Source: Acidimicrobiaceae bacterium
GTDB lineage: Bacteria > Actinomycetota > Acidimicrobiia > Acidimicrobiales > Ilumatobacteraceae
Assembly: GCA_016722025.1 (NCBI GenBank)
Contig: JADKGZ010000013.1
Coordinates: 62,001 to 126,000, forward strand
Reading direction: 5' to 3'
DNA: 64,000 bases
The position numbers and the translations under genes were made by a program. The stretch's first letter is position 1; each line of letters begins with the position of its first letter. Below, piece after piece: positions 46,236 to 53,482 of the stretch. The notes under the pieces were generated by a model. The model was not told the origin of the DNA, made no database searches, and worked only from the letters and a program-made list of their open reading frames with translations.

Positions 46236-46264
46236 AGGTCCTCCGATTCGTCGTCGATGTTCAT
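46232..46264 (-). other. Ten-codon upstream open frame before the exporter
   Basis: An ATG at 46264 opens a frame MNIDDESEDL whose TGA overlaps the GTG start of the exporter gene (GTGA). AAGG lies 8 bases before the ATG. Such an arrangement can couple translation of the exporter to that of the short frame. It may instead be chance. No homology can be expected at this length. Confidence 0.35.
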
Positions 46265-46266
46265 CG

Positions 46267-46292
46267 TGTAACCCTTCCTCCAGTGCGTCGTC
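46267..46292 (+). promoter_or_regulatory. ECF-type promoter-like element upstream of the small gene at 46329
   Basis: TGTAACC (46267-46273), 15 bases, then CGTC (46289-46292). The same arrangement with the same spacing lies before the peptide operon (49729-49754, minus strand). It ends 36 bases before the ATG of the small gene. The layout fits the -35 and -10 elements of ECF sigma factors, and one is encoded at 46585-47223. Confidence 0.6.
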
Positions 46293-46328
46293 TCGTTACC
46301 CGGGAATCCATCCACGAGGACGCAACGA

Positions 46329-46565
46329 ATGAACACTTCAGCGGATGCGGCCGAGCGGCTGCTCGACAAGGTGCGGGGCTTCGCGGCCGGGCTCGAACCC
46401 GATGAGCGTGAGCTGTTCGCCGCGCTGGTGGGCCCGGGTGTGGCGCTGGCGCATCGCGAGCTCGACGATGTGGAGGGTTTCGCGGCCACATGGGAACCAC
46501 GGCGCCTGCCCGACCACCTGGCGGCGATGCTGCGCGAGCACGACGTGCACGTCGTGGGGCTCTGA
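46329..46565 (+). CDS. Small protein sharing the leader signature of the peptide genes
   Basis: This 78-residue protein is helical and acidic. Residues 30-52 read LFAALVGPGVALAHRELDDV followed by EGFA. The block ELDDVEGFA matches the NDDVIGFAM, DNDVSGFAM and VAEVEGFGM blocks of the three peptide precursors. It has no cysteine and ends in VHVVGL, so it is not a precursor of the same type. It could be a leader-like partner, a decoy or a regulator. It faces the sigma factor gene and diverges from the exporter, with its own promoter-like element. Function unknown. Confidence 0.7.
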   Translation: MNTSADAAERLLDKVRGFAAGLEPDERELFAALVGPGVALAHRELDDVEGFAATWEPRRLPDHLAAMLREHDVHVVGL

Positions 46566-46584
46566 GCCACTCGCCGCGTGGTGC

Positions 46585-47223
46585 TCACGTTGCGGCTCCA
46601 GCCTGCAGCAGCTGCTGTTGCACCAGCGCCCCACGAAGACGGGCACGTGCTCGGTGCAGCACCACCTTCGCGTTCCCGTAGCTGATCCCGAGCGCGGCGG
46701 CCACCTCCTCGGGACCGAACCCAAGATGCACCACCAACGACAACGCAGCAGCATCGCGAGGTGAGAGCGCGGCGAGCCCTTCGTGGATGGCATCAGCGAG
46801 TGCGCGCAGTTCCGTCACCACATCTGGGCCCGCCTCCACGCTCGGCCGGCCGTGTTGGAACTCGTCGTCCAACGGCTCCAAGGCCATTCGGCTGCGTGCT
46901 CGCAAGTCGTCGATCGCGACGTTGCGAGCGATCTGAAAGATCCACGGGCGGAACTGACCCGGGTCGTGCAGTGTGCCCAGCTTGGCGAGTGCACGAGTGA
47001 AGGTCTCCTGCACCAGATCCCGCTGCCGTTCGGCATCGTGCACGTTGTCGGACAGCGCTCGCCTGACCGCTGCTGCGTGCCGCACGTAGAGCTTGGAAAA
47101 CGCCTCTGAAGAGCCATCGAGTGCGGCACGAACCAGGAGCTCGTCGCCGACGCCGTGCACGTCCAACTTGTTCCGGTTCTCCACGTGAACGCCGTCCTTC
47201 TCGTCCGTCGCGTTGCGTGGCAC
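46585..47223 (-). CDS. ECF-family RNA polymerase sigma factor of the peptide cluster
   Basis: This 212-residue sigma factor has region 2 (KLYVRHAAAVRRALSDNV, DLVQETFTRALAKLG, PWIFQIARNVAIDDLRARSR) and region 4 (LSPRDAAALSLVVHLGFGPE, then VAAALGISYGNAKVVLHRAR). No membrane anti-sigma factor is adjacent. Two promoter-like elements of identical form lie on either side of the cluster (46267 and 49729), and this protein is the natural candidate to read them. It sits 74 bases after the radical SAM gene on the same strand. Confidence 0.9.
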   Translation of the reverse strand: MPRNATDEKDGVHVENRNKLDVHGVGDELLVRAALDGSSEAFSKLYVRHAAAVRRALSDNVHDAERQRDLVQETFTRALAKLGTLHDPGQFRPWIFQIARNVAIDDLRARSRMALEPLDDEFQHGRPSVEAGPDVVTELRALADAIHEGLAALSPRDAAALSLVVHLGFGPEEVAAALGISYGNAKVVLHRARARLRGALVQQQLLQAGAAT

Positions 47224-47297
47224 CGGTGTACGACCAGCGCGTCAGCACTCGCGTTAGCTGGCAACTGCCAGCCGTGGGAACTGCCTTCTTGCGCGCG

Positions 47298-48737
47298 TCA
47301 GCCGGCAAGCGTCGTTGCCAACTCAGGCGTTTCCGGGTCGATACGGCGTCGAGTGCGCCCGATGCTCACCGGCGTGCTGCTCACCGGAATCGATGCCAGC
47401 AGTCGTGATGCTTCGACGTGAACCAGGCCCGTCGCCTGAGCGGGCTGCCCAGACATGCGCAATGCCTCGTTCTCCACCTTGCGCTGGTGGTTGAAGCGGA
47501 AGGTGCCGCATCGATCGTCGCGACCGCCGAAGAAGTCGTGGTGCGCACAGCCTCCCATGCACCCGGGCAAGGCCACGCACGACCGACAGTCGTCGTCGCT
47601 GAACGGGTCGTAGCCCAGCCACTTGGTGATCTGCGCGTTGGCCGTCTTGTGGTCGAAGATGGTTCCGATGGCTTCGTCGTTGTTGCCGATGTCATCCCAG
47701 CACTTCCACAGTTCGCCATCGGCGCCCACGACAAGCTCGGTGGCCCGCACTGCGGTGCACGGCGTGCCGATCGCTCGCGGCAAGCCGCGGGCTTCGAAGC
47801 CGTAGCGAGCCGCGAGCTCGTCGAACTCGAGTTCCACGACCCCGTAATCGGAGCACGAGTAGCAGCCACCCTGATAGCTCTGCGAGGGCGCATCGTCGGC
47901 CGAAGCGATGGCGGTGAGCCGGGCCGGCGTGAGGCGGACCTTGCCGGCGAGCCCTCTGGCCGCGAGTATCGCCATCAGTTCCTCGACCCGCCCGAGGTTT
48001 CCGCTGTCGAGGTTGACACGAATGTTCACCTGCAAGTGATCGATCGCACTCACAACATTGTCGAGGATGCGGTCGAAGCTCGAGCCCCCATCCTTCTTGG
48101 GCCGATATCTGTCATGCACATCAGCCGGGCCATCGATGGTCACCTGGGCCTGGCCGACACGCGCGGACGCGAGTCGGGCAGCCATCTCGGTCGTGAGGTG
48201 CCAGCCGTTCGTGAGGATGCCTGCCGAATACTCCATCCCCGCTGCGTCGCAGCGATCGATGAACACTCGGGAGAGATCGAGGAGCTGAGCGGCTCCTAGC
48301 AACGGTTCGCCGCCCATCCAGGTGACGTTCATCGAGGGGCTTCCCGCAGCAATGGCCTCGTCGAGCAACGCGACCAGCGAGTCGGCGACTGCTGGCTTCA
48401 GCAAGGACGGTCGCTTGCTCTCGAAGCAGTACGGACAGTCGAAGTTGCACCCGAGACTGGTGACGATCGTCAACCCCAGCCCGCCGCCGTACTTGCTGCG
48501 GAGGTGTCGTGATCGCAGCACCTCCAACTCGTCGACATCGTCGGCGGTGACCAGGCGCGCCCGCACCAGCATGGTGAGCTCGTCGACCAGCCCTTCGCCG
48601 CTGTCGGTACCGGCAACGAAGCGTTCGACGCGCTCCCACATCGTGGTGGGAAGCCGGTGGAAGTCGCCGCCGACGCCGTTGTGAACGAAGGTGTGATCAT
48701 CGACCACGGCGATGGTGTTGTATCGGGAGAACTTCAT
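47298..48737 (-). CDS. Radical SAM/SPASM peptide maturase
   Basis: This 479-residue enzyme has an N-terminal region (1-88) of the size of a peptide-recognition domain, then a radical SAM barrel with C97-x3-C101-x2-C104 (CNFDCPYCFE) and the GGEP motif. A SPASM-type C-terminal region has nine cysteines (292, 295, 327, 346, 384, 387, 393, 397, 410) for two more iron-sulphur clusters. Such enzymes form thioether or carbon-carbon cross-links in ribosomal peptides. It starts one base after the stop of the 48739-49068 peptide gene, so the peptides and the enzyme are one operon. The type of cross-link cannot be read from the sequence. Confidence 0.92.
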   Translation of the reverse strand: MKFSRYNTIAVVDDHTFVHNGVGGDFHRLPTTMWERVERFVAGTDSGEGLVDELTMLVRARLVTADDVDELEVLRSRHLRSKYGGGLGLTIVTSLGCNFDCPYCFESKRPSLLKPAVADSLVALLDEAIAAGSPSMNVTWMGGEPLLGAAQLLDLSRVFIDRCDAAGMEYSAGILTNGWHLTTEMAARLASARVGQAQVTIDGPADVHDRYRPKKDGGSSFDRILDNVVSAIDHLQVNIRVNLDSGNLGRVEELMAILAARGLAGKVRLTPARLTAIASADDAPSQSYQGGCYSCSDYGVVELEFDELAARYGFEARGLPRAIGTPCTAVRATELVVGADGELWKCWDDIGNNDEAIGTIFDHKTANAQITKWLGYDPFSDDDCRSCVALPGCMGGCAHHDFFGGRDDRCGTFRFNHQRKVENEALRMSGQPAQATGLVHVEASRLLASIPVSSTPVSIGRTRRRIDPETPELATTLAG

Positions 48738-48738
48738 C

Positions 48739-49068
48739 TCATCCCCAGATCTTCACGCCGCAGGCTCGTGTGTCTCCGTCGGTGTTGACGTAGCAGTAGC
48801 TGCCACACTCGCCGTCTTTGTTGAGCCCGCCGGTGGTCTTCCCGAAGCAGATTCCCATCGAGCCGCCAGGGTTGAGGCCGAGATCACCGACCGTGAGTGA
48901 CGGCATCGCGAAACCGATGACGTCGTCGTTGGACGGCGGCTCCACATGGCGGGCCACTTCCTCGGCAGCAAGCGCGGAGGCCAGCTCGGAAAGCGCCGAT
49001 GCCAACCGAGGCGACGGGTTGGCATCGTCGCCGATGTGCAACTCGACACTGATCGACCTGTCGGTCAT
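48739..49068 (-). CDS. Putative RiPP precursor peptide with four-cysteine core
   Basis: This 109-residue protein has a charged leader with a helical block (LASALSELASALAAEEVARH), the signature NDDVIGFAM (48-55) and a C-terminal core after GSMG. The core has Cys74, Cys88, Cys92 and Cys103 and ends in KIWG. AAGGAG lies 8 bases before the ATG at 49068. The stop is one base before the radical SAM gene. It shares its architecture with the two peptide genes upstream, although the cores differ. I infer that the core is cut from the leader after modification. Confidence 0.82.
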   Translation of the reverse strand: MTDRSISVELHIGDDANPSPRLASALSELASALAAEEVARHVEPPSNDDVIGFAMPSLTVGDLGLNPGGSMGICFGKTTGGLNKDGECGSYCYVNTDGDTRACGVKIWG

Positions 49069-49120
49069 GAGACGCTCTCCTTCTGCCACAGGCTTTCGAG
49101 TCGTGAGTCGGTGCCGCGCA

Positions 49121-49414
49121 TCAGATCCACCCTTTCGATAGGCAGCTCTTCCAGAAGATGCCGCAGCCGGTGTGGTAACCGAACCCGATGCAGCCCGCTG
49201 CGTCTGGGCCGGGAGGCTGGATCGTCGACCCACTGAAGTCGATCGTCTGGCCCGCACCCATCGCGAAACCCGACACATCGTTGTCGTCGAGCATCTCTGC
49301 TTCGGCGAGCACGACGCTGAGACGATCGAGCGCGGTGCGCACGGCCGGCACGGCGGCCAACTCGGCGCTGATGGCGAACTCGACGACAGTCGGGCCCTGG
49401 TCTTGATCGTTCAT
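49121..49414 (-). CDS. Putative RiPP precursor peptide with three-cysteine core
   Basis: This 97-residue protein has the same plan: an acidic start, a helical leader block (ALDRLSVVLAEAEML), the signature DDNDVSGFAM (43-52), and a Gly- and aromatic-rich core with Cys75, Cys84 and Cys91 ending in KGWI. GGGAG lies just before the ATG at 49414. An alternative ATG at 49432 overlaps the stop of the upstream peptide gene. The gap to the next peptide gene is 52 bases. Confidence 0.82.
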   Translation of the reverse strand: MNDQDQGPTVVEFAISAELAAVPAVRTALDRLSVVLAEAEMLDDNDVSGFAMGAGQTIDFSGSTIQPPGPDAAGCIGFGYHTGCGIFWKSCLSKGWI

Positions 49415-49428
49415 CTCATCTCCCACCG

Positions 49429-49707
49429 TCATGGCCAATCGATCCAACAGCTCGTGGTACCCGTCTTCTTGTTGAACCGGTAGCTGACACAGAAGCCCAT
49501 CTCGGTACCCGGCACACCACCGCCGGCGAGATCGAGCGCGCCTCCGCCGGCCGGCATCATCCCGAAGCCCTCGACCTCGGCGACGTCGGCGATCTCGGCC
49601 TGAGCCATCGCAGCTGCCAGTTCGCTCAATGCATCCCTGACCGCGTCGGGGACCTCATCGACGACTCGGAAGCGAATCGTGGTGTCATTGCTCTCTGATG
49701 CGCCCAT
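49429..49707 (-). CDS. Putative RiPP precursor peptide with two-cysteine core
   Basis: This 92-residue protein is the first gene of the peptide operon. It has the helical leader block (ALSELAAAMAQAEIADV), the signature AEVEGFGMM (44-51) and a core with Cys73 and Cys87 ending in CWIDWP. AGGAGG lies 4 bases before the ATG at 49707. An earlier in-frame ATG at 49728 would overlap the promoter-like element, so the later start is preferred. Like the other two, it has a Gly-rich stretch between the signature and the cysteines. Confidence 0.82.
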   Translation of the reverse strand: MGASESNDTTIRFRVVDEVPDAVRDALSELAAAMAQAEIADVAEVEGFGMMPAGGGALDLAGGGVPGTEMGFCVSYRFNKKTGTTSCWIDWP

Positions 49708-49728
49708 ACGACCTCCTGTGCCGCCCAT

Positions 49729-49754
49729 GACGAGCAGATGAGGTGTCGGTTACA
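49729..49754 (-). promoter_or_regulatory. ECF-type promoter-like element of the peptide operon
   Basis: On the minus strand TGTAACC (49754-49748) is followed by 15 bases and CGTC (49732-49729). The element has the same sequence and spacing as that at 46267-46292. A start site some 7-10 bases downstream would leave a leader of about 15 bases before the ATG at 49707, which contains the AGGAGG. Confidence 0.6.
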
Positions 49755-49797
49755 GCATCGATTCGAAAGGGTCGAACGAAGGAGAGCCGAAAAACGA

Positions 49798-49822
49798 ACA
49801 AGCCCCCGAAGCGGGGGCTTGT
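49798..49822 (-). terminator. Terminator of the tRNA operon
   Basis: ACAAGCCCCC (49798-49807) and GGGGGCTTGT (49813-49822) are perfect inverted repeats with a five-base loop. On the minus strand the hairpin is followed by TTCGTTTTTC. It lies just after the 3' end of tRNA-Phe and separates the tRNA operon from the peptide operon. Confidence 0.88.
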
Positions 49823-49825
49823 CAG

Positions 49826-49898
49826 TGGTCGAGACCGGCGTCGATCCGGTGACCCTACGCTTTTCAGGCGTATGCTCTGCCGACTGAGCTACTCGACC
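49826..49898 (-). tRNA. tRNA-Phe (anticodon GAA)
   Basis: The 73-base cloverleaf has acceptor stem GGTCGAG/CTCGACC and discriminator A, anticodon loop CTGAAAA and a T loop with TCGA. The 3' CCA is not encoded. It is the last of three tRNA genes on the minus strand. Confidence 0.97.
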
Positions 49899-49968
49899 GT
49901 GTTGAGCAGCACCTGCGTGCTGCGATTGGTTGCCGCTTGCGCAGCATCCGAACGGGCTTGCGCCCGAG

Positions 49969-50041
49969 CGGTCCCGACGGGGTTCGAACCCGCGACCTCC
50001 GGCTTGACAGGCCGGCGTGAACTCCACTTCACCACGGGACC
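49969..50041 (-). tRNA. tRNA-Asp (anticodon GTC)
   Basis: The acceptor stem is GGTCCCG/CGGGACC with discriminator G, typical of tRNA-Asp. The anticodon loop is CTGTCAA and the T arm contains GGTTCGAACC. CCA is not encoded. It is the middle gene of the tRNA operon. Confidence 0.97.
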
Positions 50042-50068
50042 AGGCTGTGACCAGCTGGTCATTACTTG

Positions 50069-50141
50069 CACCCCCAACGGGATTCGAACCCGTGCCGCCA
50101 CCTTGAAAGGGTGGTGTCCTAGGCCACTAGACGATGGGGGC
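50069..50141 (-). tRNA. tRNA-Glu (anticodon TTC)
   Basis: The acceptor stem is GCCCCCA/TGGGGGT with a G1-U72 pair and discriminator G. The anticodon loop is CTTTCAA and the T arm contains GGTTCGAATCC. CCA is not encoded. It is the first gene of the Glu-Asp-Phe operon. Confidence 0.97.
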
Positions 50142-50239
50142 TAGGTCTGCTTCCGGTTGAGAGCGTCGCAACATTATCAGCAGGCCGCTTGTTTTCCGCT
50201 AGCCGTTACCGCGATTTCGACCGCGGTACGGTGCGCTGC

Positions 50240-50665
50240 GTGCGCCTCGAACTGGATCCTTCGCTGAACCCCACGGACTACCCGTACGCCCACACGCTGC
50301 GAGTGCGCTTCGCCGAGACCGACGCGATGGGCATCGTGCACCACAGTCGCTACCTGCCCTATCTCGAGGAAGCCAGAGTGGAGTACTTGCGTCACCTGGG
50401 CCACCCGTACGTGGAGCTCCGTGCCGAGGGGGTGGACTATGCGGTGCTGGAGGTGTTCGTGCAGTATCGCCAGCCGTTGCGCTTCGACGAAGTGGTGCAG
50501 GTGCACCTGCGCGTCGGCGCCGCCACCAGGGCCACCTTCCAGATGGCCTACCTGCTCACCGTCGACAGCCAGGTGCGGGCCACCGCGGTGACGGTGCACG
50601 GGTGCGTCAACGCCGCCGGCCGGCCGGTGCGCATGCCCGCCTGGCTGCTCGCGCTGGGCGAGTGA
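50240..50665 (+). CDS. Acyl-CoA thioesterase, YbgC/FadM-like hotdog fold
   Basis: This 141-residue 4HBT-type thioesterase hydrolyses acyl-CoA thioesters. The catalytic block is RVRFAETDAMGIVHHSRYLPYLEEARVE with the Asp in ETDAMGIVHH. The second conserved strand is VLEVFVQYRQPLRFDEVV. Length is normal. The GTG at 50240 is chosen because the residues before it are not conserved; a GTG at 50231 is also possible. It is a single gene after the tRNA operon. Confidence 0.88.
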   Translation: MRLELDPSLNPTDYPYAHTLRVRFAETDAMGIVHHSRYLPYLEEARVEYLRHLGHPYVELRAEGVDYAVLEVFVQYRQPLRFDEVVQVHLRVGAATRATFQMAYLLTVDSQVRATAVTVHGCVNAAGRPVRMPAWLLALGE

Positions 50666-50727
50666 TCGATCGCTGATCGACTCACGATTGCAACCTGCCT
50701 CTTACATGAGCTGCGTAGGGTTCCGTC

Positions 50728-51327
50728 ATGCGCCGAACCACAGTCGCGGGTGCCGCGATGTTGGGCTACCTGATCGGCACCTTTCCCACCGCCGATCTGG
50801 TCGCCCGCCGCGCCTCGGGGGGCAGGGTCGATCTTCGCCGTTCCGGCAGTGGCAACCCGGGTGGCGCCAACACGCTCAAGTTGCTGGGTCGTCGGGCGGG
50901 CTACACGGTGATGGCCGGCGACATCGGCAAGGGTGCGGTGGCCAGCGGAGTGGGTGCGCTGGTGGGTGGCCCGGCGGGCGCTCACCTGGCCGGCTCGGCG
51001 TCGGTGATCGGGCACTGCTTCCCGGTGTGGAACGGCTTCCGCGGCGGCAAGGGCGTGGCCGCCAGCGTGGGTCAGTGCCTGGCCACGTTCCCCGCCTACT
51101 TCCCCATCGACGTGGGCGTCGCCGCGCTCGCGATGGCCAATCCGCGCGTGAAGCAGCGTGCACTCACGGCGACCCTGGCCTCCTGTGCAATGTGGGTGCT
51201 GGGCGGGCTGGTCTGGTGGCGCAAGGGGTGGCCCAACCTGTGGGGGCCGACGCCCGGCTCGGGCCTGCCGCTGGCTGCAGCGGTCAGCAGCTCCGTCATC
51301 GTCTCCCGGTTCCTGGCGGCAGCATGA
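50728..51327 (+). CDS. plsY: PlsY-like glycerol-3-phosphate acyltransferase
   Basis: This 199-residue membrane protein has the three PlsY motifs: RSGSGNPGGANTLKLLG, the GDIGKGAVASGVGAL region and GHCFPVWNGFRGGKGVAAS. It would transfer an acyl group from acyl phosphate to glycerol 3-phosphate, the first step of phospholipid synthesis. The downstream DegV-family gene overlaps its stop (ATGA). DegV/FakB proteins bind fatty acids for the acyl-phosphate pathway, which fits the pairing. Confidence 0.92.
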   Translation: MRRTTVAGAAMLGYLIGTFPTADLVARRASGGRVDLRRSGSGNPGGANTLKLLGRRAGYTVMAGDIGKGAVASGVGALVGGPAGAHLAGSASVIGHCFPVWNGFRGGKGVAASVGQCLATFPAYFPIDVGVAALAMANPRVKQRALTATLASCAMWVLGGLVWWRKGWPNLWGPTPGSGLPLAAAVSSSVIVSRFLAAA

Positions 51328-52148
51328 TCGGCATCTGCACCGACTCGAACTCGCAGCTGCCGGCGTCGCTGGCGCAGCGGTACGGCATCGAGGTGGTGCC
51401 GCTCACCGTCACCGTCGACGGCGCCGAGTACATGGAAGGCATCGACCTCGACGCCGATGCCTTCTATGCGAAGTACACCGATGGCCACCGGCCGGCGGTG
51501 TCCACCAGCCAGCCCAGCCCCGGGCAGTTCGCCGTGGCCTACGACGACCTGCTCGCTCGTGGGTGCACCGAGATCCTGTCCATCCACGTCTCGGGGGCGA
51601 TGTCGGGCACGCTGAACGCCGCCCGGCTGGCGGCGCACTCGCTGCCGACGCCGGTGCGCCTGGTCGACTCGGGCACGGCCAGCTTCGGCATCAGCTGCTG
51701 CGTGTGGGCCGCGGCGGCCGCCATCGCCGACGGCGCCACGCTCGATCAGGCAGCCCAGATCGCCGAGCAGTTGGCGCCCAGCATCGGCAACGTGTTCGTG
51801 GTGGGCGCGCTCGACCACCTGCACGCGGGCGGGCGCGGCACCGGCCTGGCGCACGGCGACGACCTGGCCATGCTCACGTTGCGCGACGGCAACGTGGAAG
51901 TGGTCGAGCGGCTGGCAACGGCACTCGATGCCGTCAACGCAATGGCCTCGTATGCCATCGGTTGGGGCACGACCGTGCGGGTGGCCGTGGGCCACAGCGA
52001 CGCGGCCACGCAGCCGTTGGCCGATGGGTTGGAGGCCGCCGTCGGCGAGGCCGCCAGCGTGATCGACGTGGTGCGTTACCGGGTCGGGCCCAGCGTTGGC
52101 GCACACACCGGGCCGGGCACGGTCGGTTGCTTCGTGTTCCCCGCCTGA
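51324..52148 (+). CDS. DegV/FakB-family fatty-acid-binding protein
   Basis: This 274-residue protein has the family features: N-terminal GICTDSNSQLPASLAQRYGI, SQPSPGQFAVAYDDLL, HVSGAMSGTLNAARLAA and the C-terminal GPSVGAHTGPGTVGCFV. Such proteins hold a fatty acid while FakA phosphorylates it, giving the acyl phosphate that PlsY uses. It overlaps plsY by 4 bases. No FakA gene is in the window. Confidence 0.92.
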   Translation: MIGICTDSNSQLPASLAQRYGIEVVPLTVTVDGAEYMEGIDLDADAFYAKYTDGHRPAVSTSQPSPGQFAVAYDDLLARGCTEILSIHVSGAMSGTLNAARLAAHSLPTPVRLVDSGTASFGISCCVWAAAAAIADGATLDQAAQIAEQLAPSIGNVFVVGALDHLHAGGRGTGLAHGDDLAMLTLRDGNVEVVERLATALDAVNAMASYAIGWGTTVRVAVGHSDAATQPLADGLEAAVGEAASVIDVVRYRVGPSVGAHTGPGTVGCFVFPA

Positions 52149-52153
52149 GCTCG

Positions 52154-52663
52154 TCAGCCGCGGCTGACCGCCTCCACCGCTGCTTCCAGCAGGTAGCTCA
52201 GGAACTGGTAGAGGTGGTGCTCGCCCACCATCGGGTCGTCGTCGCGGATGTCGTCGGGGTGGTGCTCCTCGCCCACGTCGAGCAACGTGCCCAGCACCAG
52301 CCGCACCGCGTTCAGCGACTGCAACAGGCCGTGCATCGCTTCCTCGGTCAGTGGCGACTTGCCGTCGGCGGCGGCGTGCAACGTGTCGGCCACCTGCTGC
52401 ATCGCCGCCAGCCGCGAGGCCACCAGCTCGTCGCGCATCAGCCGCTGGTACTCGGTGTCGGCATCGGCGTCGTCGGCCAGGTGGTAGGCGGGCGGGAACA
52501 GGCGGCGGGTGATGGCGGCGGTGTTCGGGTCGTTCGCCAGCAGCAGGTTGCGCAGCTCGCCCACCAGGCGCACGATCAGGTCGATCTCCTCGCGCTGGAG
52601 GTTGACGACGAACCCCTTGGGGGTGCGTTCGAACACTGCGCGAGGTGCCTTCCGACGAGCCAT
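52154..52663 (-). CDS. DUF2017-family protein
   Basis: This 169-residue protein belongs to the actinobacterial DUF2017 family. It starts MARRKAPRAVFERTPKGFVV, followed by LQREEIDLIVRLVGELRNLL and a C-terminal LYQFLSYLLEAAVEAV. In many actinobacteria this gene stands next to clpS, suggesting a link to protein turnover; here clpS is 35 kb away. The function is unknown. It converges on the DegV gene with a 5-base gap. Confidence 0.85.
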   Translation of the reverse strand: MARRKAPRAVFERTPKGFVVNLQREEIDLIVRLVGELRNLLLANDPNTAAITRRLFPPAYHLADDADADTEYQRLMRDELVASRLAAMQQVADTLHAAADGKSPLTEEAMHGLLQSLNAVRLVLGTLLDVGEEHHPDDIRDDDPMVGEHHLYQFLSYLLEAAVEAVSRG

Positions 52664-52700
52664 GACCGCGTCACCGTAACGGGTGACCGTCACGGGTGCG

Positions 52701-53405
52701 TCAGTCGGTGGCCACGTGCCCGGCGGCCACGGCGGCATCCAGGCCCGCCAGCGCGGCGGCCCACACGGCGGGCAGCGCCGGCTCGATGTGCGGGCCGTTG
52801 CGGGCGATCACGCGGTCGCGGGTGATGCCGTGCTCGCGCCAAGTGGTGCCGCCCTCAGCCGTGTTCAGCAGCATCGGGGCCATGCGGTCGACGGCCATCA
52901 CGTAGCGCGCTTCGGGGGTGTCGCCCAGCTCGTACTCGTCCCACAGCGCCCGGAAGCGCTGACCCATCGCGGGTGGGAGCAGCCCGAACAGCCGGTCGGC
53001 GGCGGCGTCCTCACGCTCCTTCTTGCCGGCCTGCGCGGCGGCGCTCTCGTCGTAGGCGAAGGTGTCGCCGGCGTCGATCTCCACGATGTCGTGCACCAGC
53101 GCCATGCACACCGCGGTGGCGAGGTCGACCGGCTCGCTGGCGAAGGGGGCCATGATCATCGCCGCGATGCCCAGGTGCCAGGAGTGCTCGGCAGTGTTCT
53201 CGCGCCGGCTGCCGCTGGCGAGGTGGTTGCGCCGTTCCACCTCTTTCAGACGATCGGCCTCCATGAAGAACCGAAGCGTCGCGCGCACGTCCTCGGCGAC
53301 GTTGTCGTGCGGGTCACGGTCGTGCGGGTCGGTGCTGCGCGTCACGGTGCTGCGCGTCACGGTCGTGGGCGTCATCCTCATGGGCAAGGTCGTCGTGCGG
53401 GTCAC
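52701..53405 (-). CDS. HD-domain phosphohydrolase, YfbR/HDDC2-like
   Basis: This protein has the HD motifs ENTAEHSWHLGIAAMIM and LVHDIVEIDAGDT, and the pattern of 5'-nucleotidase-type HD enzymes. The conserved domain begins near DVRATLRFFMEADRLKEV, so the first 40 residues are uncertain. They are a low-complexity run of Thr, Arg, Asp and His encoded by imperfect GTGCGGGTCACGGTC-like repeats. Starts at 53405, 53381 or 53375 are possible. It would dephosphorylate a nucleoside monophosphate or similar compound. Confidence 0.82.
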   Translation of the reverse strand: MTRTTTLPMRMTPTTVTRSTVTRSTDPHDRDPHDNVAEDVRATLRFFMEADRLKEVERRNHLASGSRRENTAEHSWHLGIAAMIMAPFASEPVDLATAVCMALVHDIVEIDAGDTFAYDESAAAQAGKKEREDAAADRLFGLLPPAMGQRFRALWDEYELGDTPEARYVMAVDRMAPMLLNTAEGGTTWREHGITRDRVIARNGPHIEPALPAVWAAALAGLDAAVAAGHVATD

Positions 53406-53482
53406 GGTCGTGGGCGTCGCGGGTCACGCCGCGAAGGTACTCGTTTCGCCGAAGTTACCGACGAGTAGCTATTCTCCTCGCC

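Noticed and set aside
46265..46588. Minus-strand frame of 118 residues ending at the exporter start
   Set aside because: Most of it is a Ser/Arg-rich shadow of the plus-strand gene at 46329-46565. Only the last ten codons are kept, as a possible short upstream frame.
49743..50144. Open frames across the tRNA operon
   Set aside because: They run antisense through three certain tRNA genes.
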